Source of the DNA: Methanosarcinales archaeon
Lineage (GTDB): Archaea; Halobacteriota; Methanosarcinia; Methanosarcinales; Methanogasteraceae
Reading direction: 5' to 3'
Assembly (NCBI GenBank): GCA_030666765.1
Contig: DAOUXE010000025.1
Span: forward strand, 1-9,109
Length of the DNA: 9,109 nucleotides
The notes beneath the pieces were generated by a model. That model saw nothing but the letters and a program-made list of their open reading frames with translations. It was not told the DNA's origin and made no database searches. This document shows, one piece after another, positions 1 through 6,695 of the stretch (position 1 is its first letter; every line of letters begins with the position of its first letter). A program made the translations under genes and the position numbers.

Positions 1-577
1 GCATAGTTTTGCAATGTATGAAGGTTTGATGGCTGAGTATTTGTCAGACCTGGAGATTTTGTCAATTTGAACTGGAACATCTTTAAGACTCAAGTATTCG
101 GTCGCACCTAAACTGCTTGCTCCAAGCTTACATGCCTTCTCTATGTCTGATTCGTCTGGTCGTCCCATTGCAACAGGTACTATATCCGAATATGAGTGTT
201 GACCAATAAACGCACCCGCAGCAGTAACACCAAAACCATTTTCGGAAAGAATTTCCACCATGCGGTAAAGAGCAGTTCCATAGTCCCGATTACCATAAAC
301 AACAATCGCACTACATTCTTTTCCATTTCCGCTAGTGGCACTGAGACACTCAATGGCTTGAAGCGGAAGCTTGCCGGAATGAACCGGGGCACCGACAATT
401 AAATGATCCATATTTGCTGTAACTGCATTTGGATTAGCGATTATTTCCGCTCGGGTATCTGGAAAAGTCATGTCCAGCGTCTGCGGGTTTTGCACCCATT
501 CCCAAAGCTACTGCCCTACATATCTTTTTTGTTGTATTTGTTGGGGAGAAATACAGAATTCCTATACGTTTGGTCAT
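1..577 (-). pseudogene. EFR1-type flavodoxin domain protein, frameshifted, 3' end beyond window
   Basis: Removing one base gives a continuous 192-residue flavodoxin-like domain that runs off the left edge. It starts at ATG 577 behind GAGGAT (581-586), a good ribosome binding site. Residues 10-18 (FSPTNTTKK) match the flavodoxin phosphate-binding loop for FMN. Later come VGAPVHSGKLP (61-71), VVYGNRDYG (92-100) and GAFIGQHSYS (111-120), which are typical of EFR1-family proteins, where a flavodoxin is followed by a two-[4Fe-4S] ferredoxin. The ferredoxin part would lie left of the window. The likely role is cytoplasmic electron transfer with an unknown partner. The reading frame breaks at the AAAA run (TTTT at 488-491 on the + strand): the first frame stops soon after, while the coherent protein resumes one base later. 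One extra A explains it. This is either a true pseudogene or a homopolymer sequencing error; the otherwise clean protein makes an error or a very recent mutation plausible. Confidence 0.82.
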
Positions 578-578
578 G

Positions 579-620
579 TTATCCTCTTATTTTCTCAGGT
601 TTCTTCTTTTACATATATCT
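579..620 (-). promoter_or_regulatory. Candidate promoter and RBS of the flavodoxin gene
   Basis: On the minus strand AGATATATGT (611-620) is a reasonable archaeal TATA box. It lies about 38 bases upstream of ATG 577 and would give a short leader carrying GAGGAT (581-586), four bases from the ATG. The call rests on spacing and motif only. Confidence 0.35.
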
Positions 621-680
621 CAATATCTCCGATGCCACCGCCATTCCAAAGTTGAAACTACTTCAGCCCCAACCTCACCA

Positions 681-701
681 CCCCCGAATAACGTTTGGGG
701 G
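681..701. repeat. G/C-capped hairpin in the spacer
   Basis: CCCCC (681-685) pairs with GGGGG (697-701), and a G-T-containing inner stem closes a tiny AAC loop. It lies in the 578-944 spacer, upstream of the flavodoxin gene. No T tract follows, so it is not a clear terminator. No gene is supported in 578-944; the short plus-strand reading frames there overlap the flavodoxin gene or resemble no protein. Confidence 0.4.
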
Positions 702-817
702 CATCCCTGGCGTTTCTGTGTTTTAAATCTTCTGATGTTTTTCATCTCATTTATACCTCGTACTCCACAGGTCGTACGTGTTTAGCTAACTATAAGATTG
801 CAGCTAAATACATGCGG

Positions 818-889
818 AACCACGAGATTACACAGATTTTCACAAGATTTCTGTGTTAATCTCGTGAAATCTTGTGTAATCTCGTGGTT
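818..889. repeat. 72-bp inverted repeat made of 10-bp phased units
   Basis: The outer 17 bases (AACCACGAGATTACACA) are perfectly mirrored at the right end. Inside, the arms resolve into units of consensus CACRAGATTW in exact 10-bp register. On + they are CACGAGATTA (821-830), CACAGATTTT (831-840) and CACAAGATTT (841-850). On - they are CACGAGATTA (886-877), CACAAGATTT (876-867) and CACGAGATTA (866-857). The element sits between the divergent upstream region of the flavodoxin gene and the 3' end of the membrane-protein gene. It has no coding capacity. It could be a MITE-like or REP-like dispersed repeat, a multi-site protein-binding element with one site per helical turn, or a structured transcript end for the membrane-protein gene, which ends 56 bases away and reads towards it. 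Confidence 0.75.
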
Positions 890-944
890 TTTCGCCTTGG
901 CTACACACATACCACAGGTCTAATCATCGGTATCAAAGTGCGCC

Positions 945-1520
945 TCAATGAAGTGGAATGCGGTATAGATAAGCCAAACTCATCACTAAGGCGGGGATAA
1001 GATACAGATAGACAATTCTTGGCACGAGTTTCATTCCTTTGGTGTACTTTATAAGTGCGAACAGCGAAATCCATGCAATAATACTAACGAATGTATATAA
1101 CGGCGGCGCCCCCGAAAATTGCTCAAATAGGATGCCAATTGAGCTAAGTATCATAATAATCCAACTCAACACAAATAATACGAAGAATGAAACCGGAAGC
1201 CAATAGTCTGTAAACACAGCCATGCCTATAACGCCGAGTTGATCGAGCATCCCGTGTAAAACATGCACAAAAAACAGACATAAGATAATTGAAACCAAGA
1301 TTTTATCTCTTTTTGTCAGTTCCAGTTTTACTACTACAGATACAAGCAATGCGAATAATGCGACCATATACATATAAGTTATAAATTCAACAAGATTGAG
1401 ATATAAAATCATATCTTCAGTTATGTTAAGAGATGGAAGATAACTAAAATAAATGCTACGGGCAAAAAATAAACACAAAGCAATTGAAATTAGGATTTTA
1501 TCTTTTGTTGTCAGTTCCAT
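945..1520 (-). CDS. Small polytopic membrane protein with an internal repeat, function unknown
   Basis: The product has 191 residues and about six predicted membrane spans, near residues 9-28, 36-65, 73-90, 105-130, 140-157 and 166-186. I do not recognise the family. Residues 1-19 (MELTTKDKILISIALCLFF) recur at 66-84 as LELTKRDKILVSIILCLFF, 14 of 19 identical and offset by 65 residues. The first third of the protein therefore looks like a partial tandem duplication; the remainder of the second copy has diverged. Charged loops are short and no catalytic motif, signal peptidase site or metal ligand cluster is visible. The ATG at 1520 has only a weak upstream ribosome site (GTGGGT). A TATA-like ACTTAAATAGTA (1588-1577) lies about 60 bases upstream. 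It has no same-strand neighbour within several hundred bases, so it is probably monocistronic. It could be a small permease-like protein, but I see no basis for naming a substrate. Confidence 0.72.
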   Translation of the reverse strand: MELTTKDKILISIALCLFFARSIYFSYLPSLNITEDMILYLNLVEFITYMYMVALFALLVSVVVKLELTKRDKILVSIILCLFFVHVLHGMLDQLGVIGMAVFTDYWLPVSFFVLFVLSWIIMILSSIGILFEQFSGAPPLYTFVSIIAWISLFALIKYTKGMKLVPRIVYLYLIPALVMSLAYLYRIPLH

Positions 1521-1893
1521 TTTTATTACCCACTTTTAATCTCATTTTTATCTATGCTTGTGTCTAACTCCACCATACTATTTAAGTCACCAAACCCCGG
1601 ACCTAAGTATGGAGCCTGTACATAGCGATTTCATTCCGCCCACCGTACTGTTATGCTCAAGGTTGAATTCATCAGTGGTCACGCCAACAATGATACTGTA
1701 AGACTTCCATATTAATCGAACGACTTTCATACGATTGGTGACTCAGTCGTTATGATACTTAAACCTGAGCGTTGATTCCCCATTCTGTTCGTTAAGTGAT
1801 CTTGTCATAAAATGCGAGGACCTCTTATCGCTGGTGGTGTGACGCCCCTGGTATGTTATCACTTGTGAGCGCCCCTACTCGTATTTTCCATTT
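1521..1893. other. Non-coding spacer with minor hairpins
   Basis: No convincing gene is present on either strand. Visible structure is limited to a 7-bp inverted repeat AACGACT (1719-1725) / AGTCGTT (1745-1751), a repeated TGATACT (1691-1697 and 1753-1759), and paired GTGACGCCCCT / GTGAGCGCCCCT strings around 1840-1876. I checked for a tRNA because of GGTTGAATTC near 1661, but no acceptor or anticodon stem fits. Confidence 0.5.
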
Positions 1894-1914
1894 GCGAAAA
1901 TGTATATCGCCAGC
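1894..1914. repeat. 21-bp direct repeat, left copy
   Basis: It begins GCGAAAA and ends GTATATCGCCAGC. The same 21 bases, with one mismatch (T at 1901 against A at 5550), recur at 5543-5563. The two copies bracket the large propeller-methyltransferase gene in the same orientation. The match does not extend beyond the 21 bases. Confidence 0.75.
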
Positions 1915-1932
1915 TATCGTGGGATCTGTTTA

Positions 1933-2010
1933 CAAAATCCATATATAGATTTTGGCAATAACTATGGAGTTAATCCCACTATATAGTGTATTAGGACAAC
2001 TCCTATATAG
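1933..2010 (+). promoter_or_regulatory. Palindrome-rich promoter of the propeller-methyltransferase gene
   Basis: Three TATA-like sites occur in 78 bases. The first is the TATATA loop of a 7-bp inverted repeat, CAAAATC (1933-1939) / GATTTTG (1948-1954). The second is a perfect 12-bp palindrome CACTATATAGTG (1977-1988). The third is CCTATATAG (2002-2010). The last would put transcription start near 2033 and a leader of about 70 bases carrying the ribosome site at 2091-2095. The palindrome centred on a TATA core suggests an operator that would block TBP, but no regulator is encoded nearby. Confidence 0.5.
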
Positions 2011-2090
2011 AATGCTTCGTAACATTCAGCAAGGTGGTTGAGGCGCTTTCGCTTAGAATTTGCGCGAACAATCGCCTTCTGAAACCAAAA

Positions 2091-2095
2091 GGAGG
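2091..2095 (+). promoter_or_regulatory. Ribosome binding site that sets the start at GTG 2103
   Basis: GGAGG lies 7 bases before GTG 2103. The upstream in-frame GTG at 2034 has no comparable site and would add 23 residues in front of a normal signal peptide, so the 2103 start is preferred. Confidence 0.8.
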
Positions 2096-2102
2096 AAAAC
2101 AA

Positions 2103-5100
2103 GTGGAAACAAGAATGAGAGCTGGAGTTGTGACGTTAGGGATTCTTTCGCTGATAGTCCTTAGCACGCTGACTCTGGCATTGGCTGCCTCGGAAACGGA
2201 TGGCAGCGCGAACCGTGTTACATGCGAGTATGGCGAGGGCGTAGGTCAGGATGCCGAAGACTGGTCACAGTACCGCGCTGATGCGGGGCATAGTGGATAT
2301 ACCGCGAGCCAGCTTCCATCCGATCTGTCCATGGTATGGAAATACGAAGGTGCGGTGCCAGACCCTGCGTGGACCGGGGTTCACACCAGGATGGACTTTG
2401 ACTATGCGTGTGAGCCAGTGATCAGCGGCGATGTGCTGTACTTTGGTAGTTCATCTGACTGTAAGGTGTATGCACTGGACGCTTTGACAGGCGAGGAACG
2501 CTGGACGTTCTTCACTGATGCGCCGGTGCGTTTAGCGCCTGCTGCATTGGGGGATCGGGTTTTTGTCACCAGTGATGATGGCTGCCTGTACTGCCTGTCT
2601 GCGGATACCGGTGGGCTTTTGTGGAAGAAAGACCCGCCTGCGGACAGTTATAAGCTGGGCAACGACCGGATGGTGTCTAACTGGCCTGCACGAGGTGGCG
2701 TAGCTATCAAGGATGATGTGCTTTATTACGGCGTCGGTATCTGGCCAACGGATGAGATCTACATCTATGCTCTTGACCCTGCGGATGGTAGTGTCATCTG
2801 GGTCAACAACACATGTGGAAACCTGTTTATAGGTCAGCCGCACACCAATTCGCTGGCATACAGCGGTATCAGCGCTCAGGGATATATGACCGTGGCTGGC
2901 GACCATGTATATGTGCCTACCGGAAGAGCAGTGCCGGCAGCATTCGATATCCACACGGGTGAACTGGATTACTTCTTCCTGGAAAAGTACAGGGAACTTG
3001 GAGGATCACGCCTATTTGCCGCCGCGACTGCTGACTATGACTTCTTCTTTGCGACATCCGGTAACACTCGCTATCATGACGAGAACATCGGGAAGAGACA
3101 TGCCATATTTGACGGTGAAAGCGGACTTCTCTTCACAACCTGTGAAATTGATTCACAGGGGTTGGTATTCAGCACCGAGCGCGACAGCATGTTCTATATT
3201 GATTCCACGGATCGAGAGCTGAAAGCTCATAGTTTGAGCAATCTGCTGCATGAACCGTCGTCCGAGGAGGGGGTATTTATCAGCCCACCGATCCGGACAG
3301 TTAAAACCCCGGAGCCTGCGGACACCATCTCCATGATAATGGCTGGGGATACGATCATAGCCGGCACCGAGAACAACAAGGTTATGATTATGAGTGGATC
3401 TGCGAACCGGGATATCAGGACGCTGGATGTTGACGGCGTACCTTACGGTCTTGCCGTTGCCAGTGGCAATCTCTATGTCAGTACTGATAAGGGCACGATC
3501 TACTGCTTTGGCGCGTCCACGGGGGACGTAACCATCGTGCAGAGTAAACCTGCGGTAGTGGATCCATACGATGCAGATGAAGCTGTTGTCAATGCTGCTA
3601 AGAAGATCATCGAGGAATCCGGGGTCACAGAAGGCTACTGCCTGGATGCTGGCTGTGGAGATGGTGCTCTCTCGTATGAGCTTGCCAAGCGTACGGATCT
3701 TCACATAATCGCAATTGATCCGGATCCGGCGATGGTTGCTCTGGCGCAGGAGAAGCTGGATGCAGCAGGCATCTATGGCACAAGAGTGACCGTTCATTGT
3801 TGCAATGTGTCTTCGGCTGATAGATATCCCAATTACTTCGCCAACTTGATCATCTCGGGTAGGTCTGTTACCGGGGGCGCAAATGCTACGGATACAGGGG
3901 ATGTCTACCACTGCCTCAGACCGTCCGGCGGCGTTATGGCTATAGGCACACCCGACTCCATGGAAGTGACTGTTCGCCCGGAACTTGAGGGCGCAGGTGA
4001 CTGGACACACCTCTATGCTGACGCTGGCAGTACAGCGTGCTCGGATGATCAGCTGGTGAAAGGCGAGCTTGGTATGCTGTGGTGGAACGATCCGGGTCTT
4101 GATATGCCATCACGTCATGGAAGAGGTGTTGGACCTCTCTGCAAGGACGGCATAATGGTCTCTCAGGGTGTCGATGAAATCCGTGCTTACGATGCGTACA
4201 ACGGTCGTGAGATATGGAGATTCTCCCTCAAAGACATCGGGAAACCCTATAATCAGGACAACTTCAATGTGGGTGCCTGCATAACTCACGGGAACATGGC
4301 AATCGATGGTGACACCCTGTATATCAGGGCAGGCAAGGTGCCGACCAGCTACTTCAGATACACCCTTGCGCTTGATCTGTACACCGGAAATCTGCTGAGA
4401 GAATACCAGGTTCCAAAATTCCCGGAGGCTGACTTCGATAAGTGCTATGTGGACGAAGGTTACGAAGCAGGGTGCGGCATGAAGGACTACGGATGGGGTC
4501 CCTTTGACTGGGACTATCTCCCGGATTATGCCTACAGACCAGGGTCCAAATGGGGTTACTTCTCTGTTGACCATGGAACGATCGTTGGCGGCATCGCGGA
4601 TACCGATTACCTGGTAGAAGGCGGAAGTTCCGACACACACCACCTCTATACCGAATCCAAGGCTTTGTTTGCAATGGATGCTGATACCGGGGAGTTGAAG
4701 TGGATGCATAGACCCGAGCACTCCATCCGGCACAACGCCATCGCAATCGGTGCTGGTGCGATATACTTCGTGGACCGTCCAACCGCGCGAGAGGATCGTC
4801 TGGGACACTGGGGCGAGGAACACCACCCGGTAGGAAAACTGATTGCTCTTGATTCCGAGACCGGCGAAATGATATGGGATAAGCCAAAGCCTGAAGGGTG
4901 GGGCACACTTATGGTCTTAAGTACCCAGCGTGATGCACTGCTTGTGACCTACAATTCCATCAGGGGTTATATGCCATCCGAGATCGGCGGGCGAATAGCT
5001 CTGTACCGCGCATCAGACGGCGAACTTCAGTGGGATAAAGCCGTCAGCGTGGGCTATGGCATCAACGTAAGCGATGATGGTGTCGAAAGACCACTCGCGG

Positions 5101-5483
5101 GAGATCGGATGAATTCAAAGGGTAATCAAAATTACCCGTATGGTTCCCGCCCGATCATACTCGCAGACAGGGACATGGTCTTCTTTGAGCCCTACATGTT
5201 CAACCTCACGACCGGAGAGCAACTGGAAATTGAGTTTGACCGGGCTTACAATTGCGGAGCCGTTGCAGCCGCTGCAAACATGCTGACCTACCGCTCAGCC
5301 ACGCTCGGATATGTGGATATGGACAACTGGCAGGGACGCACAAAGAACTGGGGCGGCTTCAGACCCGCATGCTGGCTGAACACAATTCCGGCTAGCGGGC
5401 TCGTGCTCATACCGCAGGGCGTGGAAGACTGTGACTGCAGCTATCTGATGCAGGCTTCGGTTGCACTTGAACCAAAGGAGTGA
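2103..5483 (+). CDS. Exported PQQ-like beta-propeller / SAM-methyltransferase-fold / PQQ-like beta-propeller protein
   Basis: About 1126 residues from GTG 2103 (numbering used here). Residues 1-28 are a signal peptide: Arg at 5 and 7, hydrophobic VVTLGILSLIVLSTLTLALA, and an A-L-A cleavage site. Propeller 1 spans roughly 50-470, with the AxDxxTGxxxW-type blade motifs of PQQ-like (BamB-like) proteins, for example YALDALTGEERW and YALDPADGSVIW. Residues about 490-625 form a class I methyltransferase fold: CLDAGCGDG (513-521) is the SAM-binding glycine motif, IDPDP (538-542) the acidic strand-2 motif, YFANLIISG (578-586) motif IV and LRPSGGVMAIG (605-615) the post-motif strand. Propeller 2 spans roughly 630-1126, including FAMDADTGELKW and IALDSETGEMIW. 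The C-terminus has Cys-rich DCDCSYLMQASVAL. I recall the same order of parts and a similar C-terminal CSY.xQ.SLAL motif in large planctomycete proteins annotated as PQQ-binding; their reaction is unknown to me. Whether PQQ or SAM is actually bound is not shown. Adjacent genes give no pathway context. Bacterial origin by transfer is an inference. Confidence 0.9.
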   Translation: METRMRAGVVTLGILSLIVLSTLTLALAASETDGSANRVTCEYGEGVGQDAEDWSQYRADAGHSGYTASQLPSDLSMVWKYEGAVPDPAWTGVHTRMDFDYACEPVISGDVLYFGSSSDCKVYALDALTGEERWTFFTDAPVRLAPAALGDRVFVTSDDGCLYCLSADTGGLLWKKDPPADSYKLGNDRMVSNWPARGGVAIKDDVLYYGVGIWPTDEIYIYALDPADGSVIWVNNTCGNLFIGQPHTNSLAYSGISAQGYMTVAGDHVYVPTGRAVPAAFDIHTGELDYFFLEKYRELGGSRLFAAATADYDFFFATSGNTRYHDENIGKRHAIFDGESGLLFTTCEIDSQGLVFSTERDSMFYIDSTDRELKAHSLSNLLHEPSSEEGVFISPPIRTVKTPEPADTISMIMAGDTIIAGTENNKVMIMSGSANRDIRTLDVDGVPYGLAVASGNLYVSTDKGTIYCFGASTGDVTIVQSKPAVVDPYDADEAVVNAAKKIIEESGVTEGYCLDAGCGDGALSYELAKRTDLHIIAIDPDPAMVALAQEKLDAAGIYGTRVTVHCCNVSSADRYPNYFANLIISGRSVTGGANATDTGDVYHCLRPSGGVMAIGTPDSMEVTVRPELEGAGDWTHLYADAGSTACSDDQLVKGELGMLWWNDPGLDMPSRHGRGVGPLCKDGIMVSQGVDEIRAYDAYNGREIWRFSLKDIGKPYNQDNFNVGACITHGNMAIDGDTLYIRAGKVPTSYFRYTLALDLYTGNLLREYQVPKFPEADFDKCYVDEGYEAGCGMKDYGWGPFDWDYLPDYAYRPGSKWGYFSVDHGTIVGGIADTDYLVEGGSSDTHHLYTESKALFAMDADTGELKWMHRPEHSIRHNAIAIGAGAIYFVDRPTAREDRLGHWGEEHHPVGKLIALDSETGEMIWDKPKPEGWGTLMVLSTQRDALLVTYNSIRGYMPSEIGGRIALYRASDGELQWDKAVSVGYGINVSDDGVERPLAGDRMNSKGNQNYPYGSRPIILADRDMVFFEPYMFNLTTGEQLEIEFDRAYNCGAVAAAANMLTYRSATLGYVDMDNWQGRTKNWGGFRPACWLNTIPASGLVLIPQGVEDCDCSYLMQASVALEPKE

Positions 5484-5497
5484 GGAACCGAAAAAGT

Positions 5498-5537
5498 GAA
5501 GATGAAGGGTGTGTGCTCTTCATCTTTAATATTTTTT
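5498..5537 (+). terminator. Hairpin and T-rich terminator after the propeller gene
   Basis: AAGATGAAG (5499-5507) pairs perfectly with CTTCATCTT (5518-5526) across a 10-base loop, and a T-rich tract (TTTAATATTTTTTG) follows. It starts 15 bases after the stop codon, the expected place for transcript termination of a monocistronic gene. Confidence 0.7.
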
Positions 5538-5542
5538 GTTGT

Positions 5543-5563
5543 GCGAAAAAGTATATCGCCAGC
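5543..5563. repeat. 21-bp direct repeat, right copy
   Basis: It matches 1894-1914 at 20 of 21 positions in the same orientation. It lies just past the terminator of the propeller gene, so the two copies enclose the gene with its promoter and terminator as one cassette of about 3.6 kb. Confidence 0.75.
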
Positions 5564-5881
5564 CCCGCCCGAGGGCAGTTTTTACTCGATTTTTTTGCTG
5601 GCTGCGCCGATGCTTCACATTACGCAACGCTTCCGCATCACAGTCGATCGAAAAAACGGTTTTTGGAATGTGGCTAACGCCACCGTTTTTGAGAGTTTTT
5701 CGTAGCAACTCCGCAATCACGCTCACATCAATATCATGCGCAAGCTTCCTCTTCCGGATGCGTGCAGCGAAGTGTTAGCCGAGGGGGGATGTTGATCTCG
5801 CAAACCCGCGGCAATCACTAGCGTAGAATCTGCTGGCGGCTTTTGGTATGGCATTGCCAGAAGATCAGTTTAGCAGGGCGA
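5564..5881. other. Spacer with hairpins, no confident gene
   Basis: AAAAACGGT (5652-5660) and ACCGTTTTT (5682-5690) form a 9-bp inverted repeat. Nested in it, GTGGC (5670-5674) / GCCAC (5679-5683) with a TAAC loop is followed on + by CGTTTTTGAGAGTTTTT, which resembles a terminator. A weaker stem lies at TCTGCTGGC (5829-5837) / GCCAGAAGA (5856-5864). A minus-strand open frame of 66 codons (5526-5726, extendable to about 5775) gives a lysine/arginine-rich peptide that I do not recognise. It crosses the hairpins and the 21-bp repeat, so I do not call it a gene. Confidence 0.45.
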
Positions 5882-5977
5882 ATGCCCGCGAATGTAGATG
5901 TGGGAAAAAGGCTCACGCTGATCGGCGAGGATGCGGATGTGGTGACGGTGCGGGCGGATAGGAGAATCGAGTTATAA
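5882..5977 (+). pseudogene. Remnant of a NosD/CASH-type beta-helix repeat protein
   Basis: Only 31 codons are open before TAA, but the peptide contains NVDVGKRLTLIGEDADVVTV. That closely resembles the N-terminal turn of parallel beta-helix (NosD/CASH, periplasmic copper-binding-like) repeats that are abundant in exported methanoarchaeal surface proteins, where a phrase such as 'xENVxVxKRLTLIGE' is common. Upstream sequence in this frame lacks the usual preceding repeat, and there is no ribosome site. I read it as a short orphan fragment left by deletion or recombination. The family recognition is from memory. Confidence 0.5.
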
Positions 5978-6002
5978 CGATGACTGTTTCTTCATTCCGA
6001 AG

Positions 6003-6062
6003 GGTAGGATGTTTTCGCCTGTACAGACTGTGGTTCATGCACAAAAACGACCACAACCTACC
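6003..6062. repeat. Nested inverted repeat downstream of the protease gene
   Basis: The outer arms are GGTAGG (6003-6008) and CCTACC (6057-6062). The inner arms are TGTGGT (6029-6034) and ACCACA (6050-6055), around a loop with an A5 run on +. It lies about 20 bases beyond the end of the minus-strand protease gene, so in its transcript the loop is U-rich; it may mark the 3' end of that operon. Confidence 0.35.
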
Positions 6063-6079
6063 TGAGCAAATCCTCGTAT

Positions 6080-6490
6080 CTATTCATCATCGCCAAACTC
6101 AAAAACAACCGTCTCGTTGTGAATAAAAGATACTTTGGTCTCATTAAATACATCCATCCTCCCAAGCAAAGCCGGAACACCCTCCTCAAGCGACCACGCA
6201 ACCCTTACATTCATCGCATAATCACCAATTCTCATTTCGATCGTTTTGATGATCACTGGAATGCTGCCGCCACCGACCCCGCTTATTTCTTGAATCTTCT
6301 CCTCTCCGATCGTTAAATCTAGATTCTCCCCAAGTTCTCTTGGCAGCAGCGTTATATCTGCACCAGAATCGACATACATAAATGATATCAGATCCTTTCC
6401 CTCAGCATCCTTAAAATAAACCTCAGCAACCGGTCGATAGACCGTGCCAAAGAGTTTTGAATATTCTTTTCTGTATCTAAATGATGGCAT
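6080..6490 (-). CDS. Retropepsin-like aspartic protease (clan AA)
   Basis: The product is a single-domain protein of 136 residues, the size of a retroviral-type protease monomer that works as a homodimer. The catalytic motif is YVDSGADITLLP (39-50), with Asp41-Ser-Gly-Ala as the active-site turn. GVGGGSIPVI (71-80) fits the flap, and ALLGRMDVF (107-115) supplies the hydrophobic-hydrophobic-Gly of the second conserved element. No signal peptide or membrane span is present, so it should act in the cytoplasm. The start at ATG 6490 is supported by GGAG seven bases upstream. Its first 14 bases overlap the end of the DUF5678 gene, which implies translational coupling. Similar small clan AA proteases are widespread in archaea and bacteria, and their substrates are mostly unknown. 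The protein alone suggests limited proteolysis of a specific partner rather than bulk degradation. Confidence 0.85.
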   Translation of the reverse strand: MPSFRYRKEYSKLFGTVYRPVAEVYFKDAEGKDLISFMYVDSGADITLLPRELGENLDLTIGEEKIQEISGVGGGSIPVIIKTIEMRIGDYAMNVRVAWSLEEGVPALLGRMDVFNETKVSFIHNETVVFEFGDDE

Positions 6491-6695
6491 TCTTCATCTC
6501 CAGAATAAGTGCATCTTCTTCAGGTATTTTCGCTATTTTTGGAGTTTTATCCGGATACATGGCTCTGAACTCTTTCAGGATTTTAGTAAGACTTCTATCA
6601 TGCAATACTACCTTTTCATCAGCAATTATCACATAATCCCCTCTATATGCCTTCAGATCGTTTTGTACAAACCATTCAAAATCCTTGCTCGCCAT
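6477..6695 (-). CDS. DUF5678-like small protein, partner of the aspartic protease
   Basis: The product has 72 residues from ATG 6695; a GTG at 6704 would add three residues. The pattern FEWFVQNDLKAYRGDYVIIADEKVV, then a basic segment, then PEEDALILEM resembles DUF5678 proteins (aromatic-Trp-aromatic start, 'GkYvAivdekVv', C-terminal 'vPeeetlil'). Family function is unknown to me; the name is from recalled similarity. It is soluble and has no cysteines or obvious catalytic residues. It is the first gene of a two-gene operon: its last 14 bases overlap the protease start in a different frame. The C-terminal PEEDALILEM segment could interact with the protease, but that is speculation. The start is uncertain: GTGAT four bases before ATG 6695 could act as a ribosome site, or GTG 6704 could be a leaderless start given the TATA box nearby. 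Confidence 0.75.
   Translation of the reverse strand: MASKDFEWFVQNDLKAYRGDYVIIADEKVVLHDRSLTKILKEFRAMYPDKTPKIAKIPEEDALILEMKNAII

Noticed and set aside
1600..1690. Possible tRNA gene suggested by GGTTGAATTC
   Set aside because: No matching acceptor, D-arm or anticodon stem could be drawn around it on either strand.
3153..4010. Long antisense open frame (285 codons) inside the propeller gene
   Set aside because: It lies wholly opposite the propeller gene; its translation has no domain pattern, while the sense strand shows continuous propeller and methyltransferase motifs. The same applies to antisense frames at 2532-2954, 4110-4826 and 4354-4908.
5526..5726. Minus-strand basic peptide frame downstream of the propeller gene
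   Set aside because: It crosses a terminator-like hairpin and the 21-bp repeat, has no ribosome site that I can see, and matches no family I know; it could be a remnant but the support is too thin.
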